The notes under the pieces were generated by a model. The model saw nothing but the letters and a program-made list of their open reading frames with translations, was not told the origin of the DNA and made no database searches. This document shows positions 25,993 to 35,386 of a DNA stretch of 64,000 nucleotides, piece by piece (position 1 is the first letter of the stretch; every line of letters starts with the position of its first letter). The DNA comes from Streptomyces sp. DG2A-72 (GTDB lineage Bacteria; Actinomycetota; Actinomycetes; Streptomycetales; Streptomycetaceae). Both the position numbers and the translations under genes were made by a program. The DNA lies in assembly GCF_030499575.1 (NCBI RefSeq), contig NZ_JASTLC010000001.1:9138001-9202000 (forward strand), in the 5' to 3' direction.

Positions 25993-27885
25993 GTGACGAT
26001 TCTGGAGAGCATCCGGGGACCACGCGACCTGAAGGCACTGTCCGAGGCGCAACTTGGCGAACTGTCCGACGAGATCAGGGAGTTCCTGGTGCACGCCGTG
26101 GCCAGGACCGGCGGTCACCTCGGGCCCAATCTGGGGGTGGTGGAACTCTCCATCGCCCTCCACCGGGTCTTCGAGTCGCCGGTCGACCGCATCGTGTGGG
26201 ACACCGGCCACCAGAGCTACGTACACAAGTTGCTGACAGGGCGTCAGGACTTTTCCAAGCTCCGCGGCAAGGGGGGCCTCTCCGGCTACCCGTCGCGCGA
26301 GGAGTCCGAGCACGACATCGTCGAGAACAGCCACGCCTCCACCGCGCTCGGCTGGGCCGACGGGCTCGCCAAGGCCCGCCAGGTGCAGGGGGACAATGGG
26401 CATGTCGTCGCGGTGATCGGCGACGGCGCGTTGACCGGCGGCATGGCCTGGGAGGCGCTGAACAACATCGCGGCCGCCAAGAACCGGCCGCTGATCATCG
26501 TCGTCAACGACAACGAACGGTCGTACGCCCCCACCATCGGCGGCCTCGCCAACCACCTCGCCACCCTGCGCACCACCGACAGCTACGAACAGGTCCTGGC
26601 CTGGGGCAAGGACGTGCTGCAGCGCACGCCGATCGTCGGCAACACCGTCTACGAGGCACTGCACGGCGCCAAGAAGGGCTTCAAGGACGCGTTCGCGCCG
26701 CAGGGGCTGTTCGAGGACCTGGGCCTGAAGTACGTCGGCCCGATCGACGGACACGACATCGGTGCCGTCGAGTCCGCGCTGCGGCGTGCGAAACGCTTCC
26801 ACGGGCCGGTGCTGGTGCACTGCCTCACCGAGAAGGGGCGCGGCTACGAACCCGCTCTCGCGCACGAGGAGGACCACTTCCACACCGTAGGTGTGATGAA
26901 CCCACTCACCTGCGAGCCGCTCGCGCCGTCCAACGGGCCGTCCTGGACCTCGGTGTTCGGCGAGGAGATCGTCAGGATCGGGGAGGAGCGGGAGGACGTC
27001 GTGGCGATCACGGCGGCCATGCTGCACCCGGTCGGGCTCGGCAAGTTCGCCGCGCGGTTCCCGGACCGGGTCTGGGACGTCGGCATCGCCGAGCAGCACG
27101 CGGCGGTGAGCGCGGCCGGGCTCGCGACCGGCGGACTCCACCCCGTCGTCGCCGTCTACGCCACCTTCCTCAACCGTGCCTTCGACCAGCTCCTGATGGA
27201 CGTCGCCCTGCACCGCTGCGGCGTCACCTTCGTCCTGGACCGGGCCGGTGTGACGGGCGTCGACGGCGCCTCCCACAACGGCATGTGGGACATGTCGATC
27301 CTCCAGGTCGTGCCGGGCCTCAGGATCGCCGCGCCGCGCGACGCCGACCAGCTGCGGGCCCAGCTGCGCGAGGCGGTCGCGGTGGACGACGCGCCGACCC
27401 TCGTACGGTTCCCGAAGGAGTCGGTGGGGCCGTGCGTTCCCGCGGTCGACCGGGTGGGCGGCATCGACGTACTGCACCGCGGAGAGTCGCCGGAGGTCCT
27501 GCTGGTCGCCGTCGGCGTCATGGCGCCCGTCTGCCTGCAAGCCGCCGAGCTGCTTCAGGCGCGCGGCATCGGCTGCACCGTCGTCGACCCGCGGTGGGTC
27601 AAGCCCGTCGACCCGGCGCTCCCCGGTCTCGCCGCCGAGCACCGCCTGGTCGCCGTCGTCGAGGACAACAGCCGCGCGTCCGGGGTCGGAGCGGCGGTCG
27701 CGCTGGCGCTCGGTGACGCCGATGTCGACGTGCCCGTACGGCGGTTCGGCATCCCGGAGCAGTTCCTCGCGCACGCCAAACGCGGCGAGGTGCTCGCCGA
27801 CATCGGCCTCACGCCCGTCGAGGTCGCCGGACGGATCAGCGCGAGCCTGGCCGTCAAGGAGTCAGCCAAGGAGAAACCCGAATGA
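25993..27885 (+). CDS. dxs: 1-deoxy-D-xylulose-5-phosphate synthase
   Basis: The first enzyme of the MEP pathway, thiamine-diphosphate dependent, 630 residues. Visible features are the N-terminal [18 protein letters not shown] and [15 protein letters not shown], the TPP/metal motif [16 protein letters not shown], the pyrimidine-domain [16 protein letters not shown] and a C-terminal transketolase domain. As with ispG, a housekeeping copy probably exists elsewhere and this one serves the hopanoid operon. The start is GTG at 25993 after GAAGGGGG. Its stop overlaps the aminotransferase ATG (ATGA). Confidence 0.96.
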   Translation: MTILESIRGPRDLKALSEAQLGELSDEIREFLVHAVARTGGHLGPNLGVVELSIALHRVFESPVDRIVWDTGHQSYVHKLLTGRQDFSKLRGKGGLSGYPSREESEHDIVENSHASTALGWADGLAKARQVQGDNGHVVAVIGDGALTGGMAWEALNNIAAAKNRPLIIVVNDNERSYAPTIGGLANHLATLRTTDSYEQVLAWGKDVLQRTPIVGNTVYEALHGAKKGFKDAFAPQGLFEDLGLKYVGPIDGHDIGAVESALRRAKRFHGPVLVHCLTEKGRGYEPALAHEEDHFHTVGVMNPLTCEPLAPSNGPSWTSVFGEEIVRIGEEREDVVAITAAMLHPVGLGKFAARFPDRVWDVGIAEQHAAVSAAGLATGGLHPVVAVYATFLNRAFDQLLMDVALHRCGVTFVLDRAGVTGVDGASHNGMWDMSILQVVPGLRIAAPRDADQLRAQLREAVAVDDAPTLVRFPKESVGPCVPAVDRVGGIDVLHRGESPEVLLVAVGVMAPVCLQAAELLQARGIGCTVVDPRWVKPVDPALPGLAAEHRLVAVVEDNSRASGVGAAVALALGDADVDVPVRRFGIPEQFLAHAKRGEVLADIGLTPVEVAGRISASLAVKESAKEKPE

Positions 27886-29267
27886 CCACGGAGTTCGACC
27901 TCGGCGCACTGCTGGCCGAGCGCGGAGCCGAGCGCTACGAGCTGCACACCAAGTACCTCAACCATCAGCTCCCGCGCATGCTGCACACCATCGGCTTCGA
28001 CAAGGTCTACGAGCGGGCCGAGGGCGCGTACTTCTGGGACGCGGACGGCGACGACTACCTGGACATGCTCGCCGGGTTCGGGGTGATGGGCCTGGGCCGC
28101 CATCACCCCGTCGTCCGCAAGGCGCTGCACGATGTGCTCGACGCACAGCTCGCCGACCTCACCCGCTTCGACTGCCAGCCGCTGCCCGGGCTGCTGGCCG
28201 AGCGGCTGCTCGCGCACAGCCCGCATCTGGACCGGGTGTTCTTCGGCAACAGCGGCACCGAGGCGGTCGAGACCGCGCTGAAGTTCGCCCGCCGCGCCAC
28301 CGGAAAGCCCCGCGTCCTGTACTGCGAGCACTCCTTCCACGGCCTGACCACCGGCTCCCTGTCCGTCAACGGCGAGGACGGCTTCCGTGACGGCTTCGCC
28401 CCGCTGCTGCCCGACACGGCCGTACCGCTCGGTGATCTCGTCGCGCTGGCACGGGAGTTGAAGAAGGGCGACGTCGCCGCCCTGATCGTCGAGCCGATCC
28501 AGGGCAAGGGCGTCCTGGAGCCCCCGCCCGGCTATCTGCGCGCGGCCCAGGACCTGCTGCACAAGCACAAGGCGCTGCTGATCGCGGACGAGGTGCAGAC
28601 CGGGCTCGGCCGGACCGGGGACTTCTACGCCTACCAGCACGAGGACGGCGTCGAACCGGACCTGGTCTGCGTAGCGAAGGCGCTCTCCGGCGGCTATGTG
28701 CCGGTGGGCGCCACGCTCGGCAAGGACTGGATCTTCAAGAAGGTCTACTCGTCGATCGACCGTGTGCTGGTGCACTCGGCGAGCTTCGGATCCAACGCCC
28801 AGGCCATGGCGGCGGGCCTGGCCGTCCTGTCCGTCATGGAGAACGAGCAGATCGTCGCGAACGCCCGGGCCACCGGCGACCTGCTCAGGTCCCGCCTCGC
28901 GGCGCTGGTCGACAAGTACGAGCTGCTCGCCGACGTACGCGGCCGGGGCCTGATGATCGGCATCGAGTTCGGCAGGCCCAGCTCGCTGAAGCTGCGCAGC
29001 CGCTGGACCATGCTGCAGGCCGCGCGCAAGGGCCTGTTCGCGCAGATGGTGGTCGTGCCGCTGCTCCAGCGGCACCGGATCCTCACCCAGGTCTCCGGCG
29101 ACCATCTGGAGGTGATCAAGCTGATCCCGCCGCTGATCGTCGGCGAACGGGAAGTGGACCGGTTCGTCGAGGCCTTCACGGCCGTGATGGACGACGCCCA
29201 CAGCGGCGGCGGTCTGATGTGGGACTTCGGGAAGACGCTGGTCAAGCAGGCGGTGGCCAACCGCTAG
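27882..29267 (+). CDS. Class III aminotransferase of hopanoid side-chain synthesis (HpnO-like)
   Basis: A 461-residue PLP enzyme. Signs of class III transaminases are [20 protein letters not shown], the PLP-contact [17 protein letters not shown] and the Schiff-base lysine in [16 protein letters not shown]. As last gene of the operon it is the natural candidate for converting ribosylhopane to aminobacteriohopanetriol; Streptomyces are known to make that C35 hopanoid. HpnO naming would be by analogy, so no symbol is given. ATG 27882 overlaps the dxs stop by 4 bp. A 16-bp inverted repeat begins 12 bp after the gene. Confidence 0.9.
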   Translation: MTTEFDLGALLAERGAERYELHTKYLNHQLPRMLHTIGFDKVYERAEGAYFWDADGDDYLDMLAGFGVMGLGRHHPVVRKALHDVLDAQLADLTRFDCQPLPGLLAERLLAHSPHLDRVFFGNSGTEAVETALKFARRATGKPRVLYCEHSFHGLTTGSLSVNGEDGFRDGFAPLLPDTAVPLGDLVALARELKKGDVAALIVEPIQGKGVLEPPPGYLRAAQDLLHKHKALLIADEVQTGLGRTGDFYAYQHEDGVEPDLVCVAKALSGGYVPVGATLGKDWIFKKVYSSIDRVLVHSASFGSNAQAMAAGLAVLSVMENEQIVANARATGDLLRSRLAALVDKYELLADVRGRGLMIGIEFGRPSSLKLRSRWTMLQAARKGLFAQMVVVPLLQRHRILTQVSGDHLEVIKLIPPLIVGEREVDRFVEAFTAVMDDAHSGGGLMWDFGKTLVKQAVANR

Positions 29268-29279
29268 AAACGGGCGCTT

Positions 29280-29314
29280 TTGCCTATGGGGCAAAGAATT
29301 TGCCCCATAGGCAA
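29280..29314. promoter_or_regulatory. 16-bp perfect inverted repeat after the hopanoid operon (operator and/or terminator)
   Basis: TTGCCTATGGGGCAAA (29280-29295) is repeated inverted at 29299-29314 around the 3-nt spacer GAA. It follows the last hopanoid gene by 12 bp and precedes the broken XRE regulator by 21 bp. The AT-rich ends and symmetry fit an autoregulatory operator of a cupin-type XRE regulator, while the stem could equally end the hopanoid transcript. No U-run follows. Confidence 0.6.
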
Positions 29315-29335
29315 GCCTCCGGCTGAATGGAGGGC

Positions 29336-29845
29336 ATGAGCTCTCCCGACCTGCCCGTCGTGGCGCCGCAGCTCCGAGCCCTGCGGCGTCGTGCCTCCCT
29401 CACCCTGGAGGCCGCGGCGGGCGCCGCCGGGCTGTCGCCCGCACCTCAGCGTGAACGCCGGGAGCGCTCGGTAACTCATCTGATGCGCTCAGTGCATCGT
29501 TGGCGGGCGACAATCAAGTCCCCAACAACCCGAGCGAGTCCCGTACTTGCTCCGGCGGCCGGAAGGGGCGTCGTCGGACAGGCATGACCTGCCAAACTCC
29601 CCGGAGCGATCCAGGGGAGAGTCTCCCGGCTTCCTCTGGGAGAGAACTTCAAGGTACGACCGTGTCCGAACCGATGAGACAGTTGCCAACGGGGACGCGG
29701 CGCGCAGGCACTGCCCGTCCGCGTCCCGTCTCGCGCCCGGCGACAGCGCACTTCGACTCGCTGACCCCGCATCGGATCGCCGCGGAGGACCGCGACGGGC
29801 TGGAGCTTCTGTTCGTCCACACCCTGCTGCAGAGCCCGACGGCCG
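29336..29845 (+). pseudogene. Remnant of an XRE-cupin transcriptional regulator
   Basis: Two recognisable ends of a HTH-cupin regulator survive with a scrambled middle. The start (29336 on) reads MSSPDLPVVAPQLRALRRRA then SLTLEAAAGAAGLSP, the first helices of an XRE domain, but the frame is lost where HLSRLE would be expected. The end (about 29735-29845) reads SAHFDSLTPHRIAAEDRDGL then ELLFVHTLLQSPT, the last strands of a cupin domain, in another frame. Roughly half of the protein, including the recognition helix, is missing. It lies next to its probable operator (29280-29314). Loss of this gene would leave the site without its local regulator. Confidence 0.6.
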
Positions 29846-29941
29846 CGCGCCCTGTGGGTGCGCCTGATCATCTACATCGCGGTCGGGCATGTGTTCGCGG
29901 GCTTCATCTACCTGCTCTTCGAGCTGAGGGCGAAGCAGTAG
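29840..29941 (+). pseudogene. Truncated DUF6126-like small membrane protein
   Basis: The frame ending TAG at 29939-29941 reads RALWVRLIIYIAVGHVFAGF then IYLLFELRAKQ, a single transmembrane helix matching the small DUF6126-type proteins I recall after such XRE regulators. The frame is open only from 29765 and contains no start before a GTG inside the helix (29858), so the N-terminus was lost in the same deletion that damaged the regulator. Function unknown; the gene is probably silent. Confidence 0.5.
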
Positions 29942-29968
29942 ACGTACATCCTCAGTAGGCGTACGCCC

Positions 29969-30766
29969 TCAGTCGAGGAGCCGCTCACACAGCCGCTCGC
30001 GGGTCTCGGGGGTGACTGCGAGGCCGTGTTCCAGGTAGGCGTCGACGCCGCCCCAGGTGGACTCGATGGTCTCGAAGGCCGCGGTGAGGTATTCGGCGCG
30101 GGCGTCGAAGAGGGGGTTGAGCAGTTCCATGACCTCGGGGTAGTAGGCGGAGGCCGCGCTGCTGCTGCGGTGGACCTTGTAGCGGCGGTGCTTGGCGTTC
30201 GACTCCAGGTAGTCCGCCACGATCGCCTCGCGCTCGACGCCCAGGGCGAGCAGCGTCACGGCTATGGAGAGGCCGGCGCGGTCCTTGCCGGCCGCGCAGT
30301 GCATCAGGGCGGGGACGCTGTCCTCGGCGAGCGCGTGCAGCACGCGGGAGTGCTCGGCGGTGCGCTCCTTGATGATCGTGCGGTACGAGGTGATCATCCG
30401 GTGCGCTGCCTTGCCGTCGGCGAGGATCGTGCGCAGCTGGTCGATGTCGCCGTCGCGGACCATCTTCCAGAACTCGGCGCCGTCCGCCGGGTCGGTCAGT
30501 GGGAGGTTCACATTCCGCACGCCGGGCAGCTCGACGTCCGGTCCCTCCAGCTTCTGGTCGGCCGCGTTGCGGAAGTCGAAGACCGTGTGCAGGCCGAGCG
30601 AGCCGAGGAACGCCGCGTCCTCCTCGGTCGCGTGCGCGAGATGCCCGCTGCGGAACAGCACGCCCTGTCGCACCCGTCGTCCGTCCACGGTCGGCAGTCC
30701 GCCCACGTCACGGAAGTTGCGCACTCGGGCCAGCTCCGGCTCGGTCGACGGGATCTGCTGCGTCAC
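29969..30766 (-). CDS. Tyrosine/serine protein phosphatase (PTP superfamily)
   Basis: A 265-residue protein phosphatase of the bacterial Y_phosphatase3 type. The N-terminus has ELARVRNFRDVGGLPTVDGR and GVLFRSGHLAHATEED, and the catalytic P-loop is MHCAAGKDRAGLS, a C-X5-R motif with nucleophile Cys and a phosphate-binding Arg. The C-terminal helical part contains YYPEVMELLNPLFDARAEYL. The start is GTG at 30766, preceded by GGAGGGGAG; longer readings on this strand run antisense through the neighbouring galactosidase gene. The substrate is unknown. It is transcribed away from the alpha-galactosidase gene. Confidence 0.9.
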   Translation of the reverse strand: MTQQIPSTEPELARVRNFRDVGGLPTVDGRRVRQGVLFRSGHLAHATEEDAAFLGSLGLHTVFDFRNAADQKLEGPDVELPGVRNVNLPLTDPADGAEFWKMVRDGDIDQLRTILADGKAAHRMITSYRTIIKERTAEHSRVLHALAEDSVPALMHCAAGKDRAGLSIAVTLLALGVEREAIVADYLESNAKHRRYKVHRSSSAASAYYPEVMELLNPLFDARAEYLTAAFETIESTWGGVDAYLEHGLAVTPETRERLCERLLD

Positions 30767-30937
30767 GGGGGCTCCCCTCCCAGTCGGCTTCGTCGGCGCG
30801 GCTCGTCGACGGGCACGCACTCGACGATACGACATGGATTCCTGGGGCAATGAGTTGTCCACAGGCGTTGTCCCGGGGTTCCCGGACATAGATGATGTTG
30901 GTACTTGAGTGCACCTGTTCGGAACTGTGGAGACGTG

Positions 30938-33007
30938 ATGCTGGAAATTTCCGAGAACGGCCGTACGTGGCTCCTGACCGGGCCGACCAGCGGTTACGCC
31001 ATCCACCTCACCGACGACCACGAGCTGCTGCACCTGCACTGGGGCCCGCGGATCACGCTCGCCGACGCCGAGGCCCTCGCCGTACGTCCGCTGCCGGACT
31101 ACCGGCCCTTCGAGTCCCCGCTCGACGGACGTGAGGAGTACCCCGTCGAGGGCGGCCCCCGCTTCGCCCGGCCCGCCCTCTCCGTACGCACCGAGGAGCG
31201 GCGCGGCACCGAGTGGCGTTTCGAGGCGTACGGGTCCGAGGACGACGCGCTGCGGCTGCGATTCCGCGACGGCGGCCTGGCCGTCACGCTGCACTACCGG
31301 ATGCGCGACGACGTCGTGGAGCGCTGGGTGACCCTCGGCAACGAAGGGCCGGAGGTCGAGCTGCTGCGGGCCGACTCCGCGACCTGGACCCTGCCGGACC
31401 GCGACGGCTGGCGGCTCTCCCAGTTGCACGGCCGCTGGGCCGCGGAGTCCCGGCTCGTGCGCTCCGACCTCACCTACGGTGAGAAGGTCATCGGCAGCCG
31501 CCGCGGACATACCGGACACCAGCACCTGCCCTGGGTCGCGCTGGACACTGATGCGACCGAGGAGCGCGGCGAGGTCTACGGCTGCGCGCTCGGCTGGTCC
31601 GGGTCCTGGCGGATCGCCGTGGCCCAACTCGCCGACGCGCGCGTGCAGATCACCGGCGGCGCCGGACACGACGACTCGGGCCTGCTGCGACTGGCGGCGG
31701 GCGAGTCGTTCACGACGCCCGTCTTCGCCGGACTGTGGAGCGACGGCGGCTACGGCGGGGCGAGCCGCGCTTGGCACGCGTACCAGCGGACGTATGTCAT
31801 TCCGGACGCGGGCGAGGACCGGCCGGTGCTCTTCAACTCCTGGGAGGCCACCGAGTTCGAGATCTCCGAGGAGCAGCAGCGGGCGCTGGCGCGGCGGGCC
31901 GCGGACATGGGCGTGGAGCTGTTCGTGGTCGACGACGGCTGGTTCGGGGCACGGACCAGCGACCGGGCCGGGCTCGGCGACTGGACACCCAACCCCGACC
32001 GCTTCCCCGGCGGGCTCAAGCCGCTCGCGGACCACGTGCACGGCCTCGGTATGCAGTTCGGTATCTGGGTCGAGCCCGAAATGGTCAATCCGGACAGCGA
32101 CCTGTATCGCGCCCACCCCGAATGGGTGCAGCACCAAACCGGGCGCAAGCGGACGGAATTCCGCAATCAGCTCGTACTGAACCTCGCCCGCGACGACGTT
32201 CAGGAGTACCTCTGGGAGCAGCTCGACACGCTCCTCTCCAGCGCCCCGATCGACTATGTGAAGTGGGACTTCAATCGCTGCTTCACCGATGCGGGCTGGC
32301 CGGGAGAGGCGTATCCGCAGCGGTTGTGGGTCGACCATGTGCGTGCGCTGTACGGGCTGTTGGACCGGCTGCGGGACGCGCACCCCGGAGTCGCCTTCGA
32401 GTCCTGCTCGGGCGGCGGCGGCCGGATCGACCTCGGGGTCATGAGCCGTACGGATCAGGTGTGGACCTCGGACAACACCGACCCGCTCGACCGGCTCGCC
32501 ATCCAGCACGGCTTCAGCCAGATCCACCCGGCACGGGTCATGGCCGCGTGGGTCACCGACAGCCCCAACGTCCAGCTCAACGGCCGGGTCAGCTCGCTGC
32601 GCTTCCGGTTCGTGAGCGCCATGGCCGGGGTGCTCGGGGTCGGCGGTGACCTCACCGAGTGGACGGACGACGAGCTGGCCGAGGCCCGGAAGTGGGTGGG
32701 TCTGTACAAGGAGATCCGGCCCCTGGTGCAGCGCGGCGACCTGTATCGGCTGCGGCCCCCGCAGGGCGGGCTGAGTGCGGTGCAGTACGTGCTCGGCGAC
32801 GAGACCGTCGTCCTCGCCTGGCTCGAGGCGCAGCGTTACGGCGAGCCCGTTCCGGCGCTGCGACTGCGCGGCCTCGACCCGACAGCGTCGTATGAATGCC
32901 GCGAAACGGGCGAAGTTCACCGGGGTGCGGTCCTGCTGCATCACGGATTGCGCACAGGGCTACGCGGTGACCTCGATGCGGCAGTTCTCCGGCTGCGTCG
33001 CATCTGA
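30938..33007 (+). CDS. Alpha-galactosidase, glycoside hydrolase family 36
   Basis: Removes alpha-linked galactose from oligosaccharides; no signal peptide is visible, so it is cytoplasmic. The 689-residue product has the N-terminal beta-sandwich (to about residue 300), then a TIM barrel with VLFNSWEATEFEISEEQQRA, LFVVDDGWFGAR and IWVEPEMVNPDSDLY. The predicted nucleophile is Asp444 in YVKWDFNR and the acid/base Asp512 in TSDNTDPLDR, both intact. A small C-terminal domain ends the protein. ATG 30938 is chosen for GGAG 6 nt upstream; TTG at 30905 is the alternative. No sugar transporter is adjacent. Confidence 0.94.
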   Translation: MLEISENGRTWLLTGPTSGYAIHLTDDHELLHLHWGPRITLADAEALAVRPLPDYRPFESPLDGREEYPVEGGPRFARPALSVRTEERRGTEWRFEAYGSEDDALRLRFRDGGLAVTLHYRMRDDVVERWVTLGNEGPEVELLRADSATWTLPDRDGWRLSQLHGRWAAESRLVRSDLTYGEKVIGSRRGHTGHQHLPWVALDTDATEERGEVYGCALGWSGSWRIAVAQLADARVQITGGAGHDDSGLLRLAAGESFTTPVFAGLWSDGGYGGASRAWHAYQRTYVIPDAGEDRPVLFNSWEATEFEISEEQQRALARRAADMGVELFVVDDGWFGARTSDRAGLGDWTPNPDRFPGGLKPLADHVHGLGMQFGIWVEPEMVNPDSDLYRAHPEWVQHQTGRKRTEFRNQLVLNLARDDVQEYLWEQLDTLLSSAPIDYVKWDFNRCFTDAGWPGEAYPQRLWVDHVRALYGLLDRLRDAHPGVAFESCSGGGGRIDLGVMSRTDQVWTSDNTDPLDRLAIQHGFSQIHPARVMAAWVTDSPNVQLNGRVSSLRFRFVSAMAGVLGVGGDLTEWTDDELAEARKWVGLYKEIRPLVQRGDLYRLRPPQGGLSAVQYVLGDETVVLAWLEAQRYGEPVPALRLRGLDPTASYECRETGEVHRGAVLLHHGLRTGLRGDLDAAVLRLRRI

Positions 33008-33257
33008 GCGATCTGTCCGAATTAGGATCTTCATTCCAACTCGCTCTGGGATAAAGCCTCCTGGGGGGAGCTGCGTGAGCAGCGTCATATTCGTGACCGA
33101 GCGTTGTCCGCCATGTTCACGTAATTCACGTGTTTTTCCAGGGGATTGAATCCGTCGGCGGGGGTGGAATTCACGGAGGGTGACTGGGTTTTCTCACAAG
33201 GGATCAAGAGAAACGCACAGCCATGGAACCTCTTGCTTGTCCCTTTGCGTCTTGGTC
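33008..33257. other. Intergenic 5' region before the c-di-AMP riboswitch
   Basis: A 250-bp stretch after the galactosidase gene without recognisable coding sequence. It should hold the promoter of the M23 peptidase transcript, since the riboswitch begins near 33258. No clear -35/-10 pair was identified. Confidence 0.4.
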
Positions 33258-33456
33258 GCTTACGTTCGCCACCAATCCGGACGGACGCCCAATCCTGCCG
33301 CCGCCCGGAGACCGCTCAACTCACCCGTGAACGGCAGGAGCGGGGGACCCACAGGTACAACCGCCTGTTCCGGTCTCCGGAACGGCTAGGGGTTAAGCCG
33401 CCACCGCGCGGCCGGACATCTCCAGTCCGCACCCGACAGCTCACCTCGTAGGCGCC
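33258..33456 (+). promoter_or_regulatory. ydaO/yuaA-type c-di-AMP riboswitch
   Basis: A structured leader directly upstream of the LysM/M23 gene. Conserved pieces in order are CGCCACCAATCCGG near the 5' end, GCAGGAGCGGGGGACCCAC (from about 33334), CTAGGGGTTAAGCCGCC (33386 on), and the hallmark 3' block GACAGCTCACCTCGTAGGCG at 33435-33454. The terminal CGCC/GGCG can close stem P1. In Streptomyces this class commonly precedes cell-wall hydrolase genes and lowers their expression when c-di-AMP is high. The ribosome binding site GGAGAGGA follows at once, at 33456-33463. Confidence 0.88.
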
Positions 33457-33471
33457 GGAGAGGAATTCGCC

Positions 33472-34437
33472 ATGCCCGCGAAGGGTAAGCACCGCCGTCC
33501 CAAGAGCCAGCGCTTCACCCGCTCGATCGTCGTCGCCGGAACCGGTGGCGCCGCGCTCGCCCTGCCGCTCCTGGGGGCCACCGGAGCGCATGCCGCTCCC
33601 GCCAAGTCGGTTTCGGAAAAGGCCGTTCAGTCGGTTCCGAAGACCGAAAAGAAGGCCGCCGAGAAGACCGCCGCCGCGAAGAGTTCGGGTGTGCGGACCT
33701 ATTCGGTGCGGGCCGGTGACTACCTTTCGAAGATCGCCGACGAGCAGAATGTCAGCGGTGGCTGGCAGAAGCTCTACGCGGACAACCGTGAGGCCGTCGG
33801 CTCGGACCCGTCGATGATCCACCCCGGCCTGAAGCTCTCGATCGGCAAGAAGGCCGCGACCGGTTCTTCCAAGCCGTCGTCCTCTTCGTCGGATTCGTCT
33901 CCTTCATCCTCTTCTTCGAAGAAGTCGTCCGGGTCTTCTGATTCATCTGGTTCGTCTGCTTCGGGTTCGTCGAAGTCGTCCTCGAACACGGCGACCACCC
34001 AGTCCTCCGACACCACGAGTACGGCCGGCGGCTTCACCCTCCCTGTGGCCGGTGCCAGGGTCGGTACCCCGTACCGCATGTCGGGCAGCATGTGGTCCAG
34101 TGGCTACCACACCGGCGTCGACTTCGTCGTCCCGACCGGCACCTCGCTCAAGTCCGTGGGTGCGGGCACGGTCGTCTCCGCGGGCTGGGGCGGCGCGTAC
34201 GGCAACCAGGTCGTTGTCAAGCTGGCCGACGGCTACTACGCGCAGTACGCCCACCTGTCCTCGCTCTCCGTCTCCAACGGACAGACCGTGACCGAGGGCC
34301 AGCAGATAGGCCTCTCCGGCGCGACCGGCAACGTGACCGGCCCGCACCTGCACTTCGAGATCCGCACCACCCCGGACTACGGCTCGGACGTCGACCCCGT
34401 CGCCTACCTCCGCTCGAAGGGTGTCTCCGTCAGCTGA
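33472..34437 (+). CDS. Secreted LysM and M23 family peptidoglycan endopeptidase
   Basis: A 321-residue exported cell-wall enzyme. A twin-Arg-poor signal region (SQRFTRSIVVAGTGGAALAL then PLLGATGAHAAPA) suggests cleavage after AHA. A LysM domain follows (YSVRAGDYLSKIADEQNV, IHPGLKLSIG). A long Ser/Lys-rich linker (about residues 125-185) leads to a C-terminal M23 metallopeptidase with zinc ligands in YHTGVDFVVP and TGPHLHFEIR. The start ATG has GGAGAGGA 8 nt upstream. Control by the upstream c-di-AMP riboswitch ties wall remodelling to second-messenger signalling. A strong terminator hairpin follows 28 bp after the stop. Confidence 0.94.
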   Translation: MPAKGKHRRPKSQRFTRSIVVAGTGGAALALPLLGATGAHAAPAKSVSEKAVQSVPKTEKKAAEKTAAAKSSGVRTYSVRAGDYLSKIADEQNVSGGWQKLYADNREAVGSDPSMIHPGLKLSIGKKAATGSSKPSSSSSDSSPSSSSSKKSSGSSDSSGSSASGSSKSSSNTATTQSSDTTSTAGGFTLPVAGARVGTPYRMSGSMWSSGYHTGVDFVVPTGTSLKSVGAGTVVSAGWGGAYGNQVVVKLADGYYAQYAHLSSLSVSNGQTVTEGQQIGLSGATGNVTGPHLHFEIRTTPDYGSDVDPVAYLRSKGVSVS

Positions 34438-34465
34438 CACCCGGCGCCTGAAGCGTCCCCCACGC

Positions 34466-34507
34466 CACCGAAGGCCGGACCCCGATCCCCGGGTCCGGCC
34501 TTCGGTG
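34466..34507 (+). terminator. Strong hairpin terminator after the M23 gene
   Basis: A perfect 17-bp stem (CACCGAAGGCCGGACCC at 34466-34482 with its inverse at 34491-34507) around an 8-nt loop. There is no long U-run, which is common for Streptomyces terminators. It also separates this gene from the convergent azlD remnant. Confidence 0.8.
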
Positions 34508-34525
34508 TTGGCTGTGCGGACCCCC

Positions 34526-34854
34526 TCAGTGCGCGAAGACCGTACTGGCCAGGACCACTGGACAGCGGTGCCGCCGAGGATGCTCAGCAGGGCGTTGCGA
34601 CACCACTGGTGCAGGCCGACGGTGACGGCCAGGGCTGCCGACGGGGGGATCGCGCGCGTGTCGGTGAGGGGCACCTCGCGCAGGCAGTGGACGACCAGGA
34701 TCACCATGACGCCGGCGGGCATACGGGCGCTGAGGTACTGGACGGTCGTACTGGCGCGCAGCGGGGCGAGGGCGGCGAAGGGGAGGGTGCGCAGGGCTCG
34801 GGTGACGGCGGCGGTGACGAGGACGGCGGCTATGGCGTAGGGGGTGTCAGGCAT
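34526..34854 (-). pseudogene. azlD-like branched-chain amino acid exporter subunit, frameshifted
   Basis: The small subunit of an AzlCD-type amino acid exporter. From ATG 34854 it reads MPDTPYAIAAVLVTAAVTRA, RTLPFAALAPL and LHQWCRNALLSILGGTAV, typical AzlD hydrophobic segments. After codons for GGTAV the frame departs into QWSWPVRSSR. The adjacent frame instead continues VVLASTVFAH and stops at 34526-34528, the normal end. One base is missing near 34558-34562 (CCAGTGG where CCACGTGG would restore the frame). It could be a real null mutation or a consensus error. It overlaps the 3' end of azlC. Confidence 0.75.
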
Positions 34855-35386
34855 GGCGTGCCCTCTTGCCGGTCGTGCAGCGGCGGGCCGGCAGTTCTGC
34901 GGTGAACAGGGCGAAGGCGGCGAGGAGCAGTTGGCCCGGGAAGAGGAGCCGCGCGGCCACGGCGCTGAGGAGGGCGAGCGCCGGCGTGGGCAGGTCGTCG
35001 CGCAGCTCCCGGAGAGCATCGAGGGCGAGCACGGTGAACAGGGTGGTCAGAGCGAAGTCCAGGCCGGTGACCCCCTCCGGGAAGAGGGAGCCGAGCAGGG
35101 CTCGGGCGGTTGCGCTTCCGGCCCAGTACAGGTGCATGAGGAACTGCAGCCACAGGATGCGCCGGCCGGCCCAGGACCGGGCCTCCTCCCCGGCGGTCAG
35201 GGCGTACGTCTCGTCGCTGAGTGCGAAGGTGCCGTACGCGGTGCAGGGGGAGGAGAGCGCGTAGAAGACGTGCCGGACGTTCACCATGAAGGCCGTCGTG
35301 GCGATGGACGCCAGGGGAGCGGCCGCGGTGGCCAGGCCGATCAGCAGGAACTCGAACGATCCGCCGTAGATGAGCGCCGCGGACAT
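34847..35386 (-). pseudogene. azlC-like branched-chain amino acid exporter subunit, 5'-truncated
   Basis: The body of an AzlC permease is present from MSAALIYGGSFEFLLIGLA to GQLLLAAFALFTAELPARRC, with ETYALTAGEEARSW and ILWLQFLMHLYWAG. The N-terminal transmembrane segments (about 35-40 residues) that precede ALIYGG in relatives are missing. The sequence upstream of 35386 belongs instead to a divergent Lrp fragment. A further small deletion lies in ALSSPCTAYGTFAL. The exporter is therefore almost certainly non-functional, and the azlD frameshift agrees with relaxed selection. Confidence 0.7.

Noticed and set aside
25438..27774. A 778-codon frame antisense to ispG and dxs
   Set aside because: It has no protein-like motifs and covers two well-conserved genes.
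29969..32944. A 991-residue fused phosphatase reading
   Set aside because: The extra sequence is antisense to the alpha-galactosidase; the GTG at 30766 with GGAGGGGAG is the natural start.
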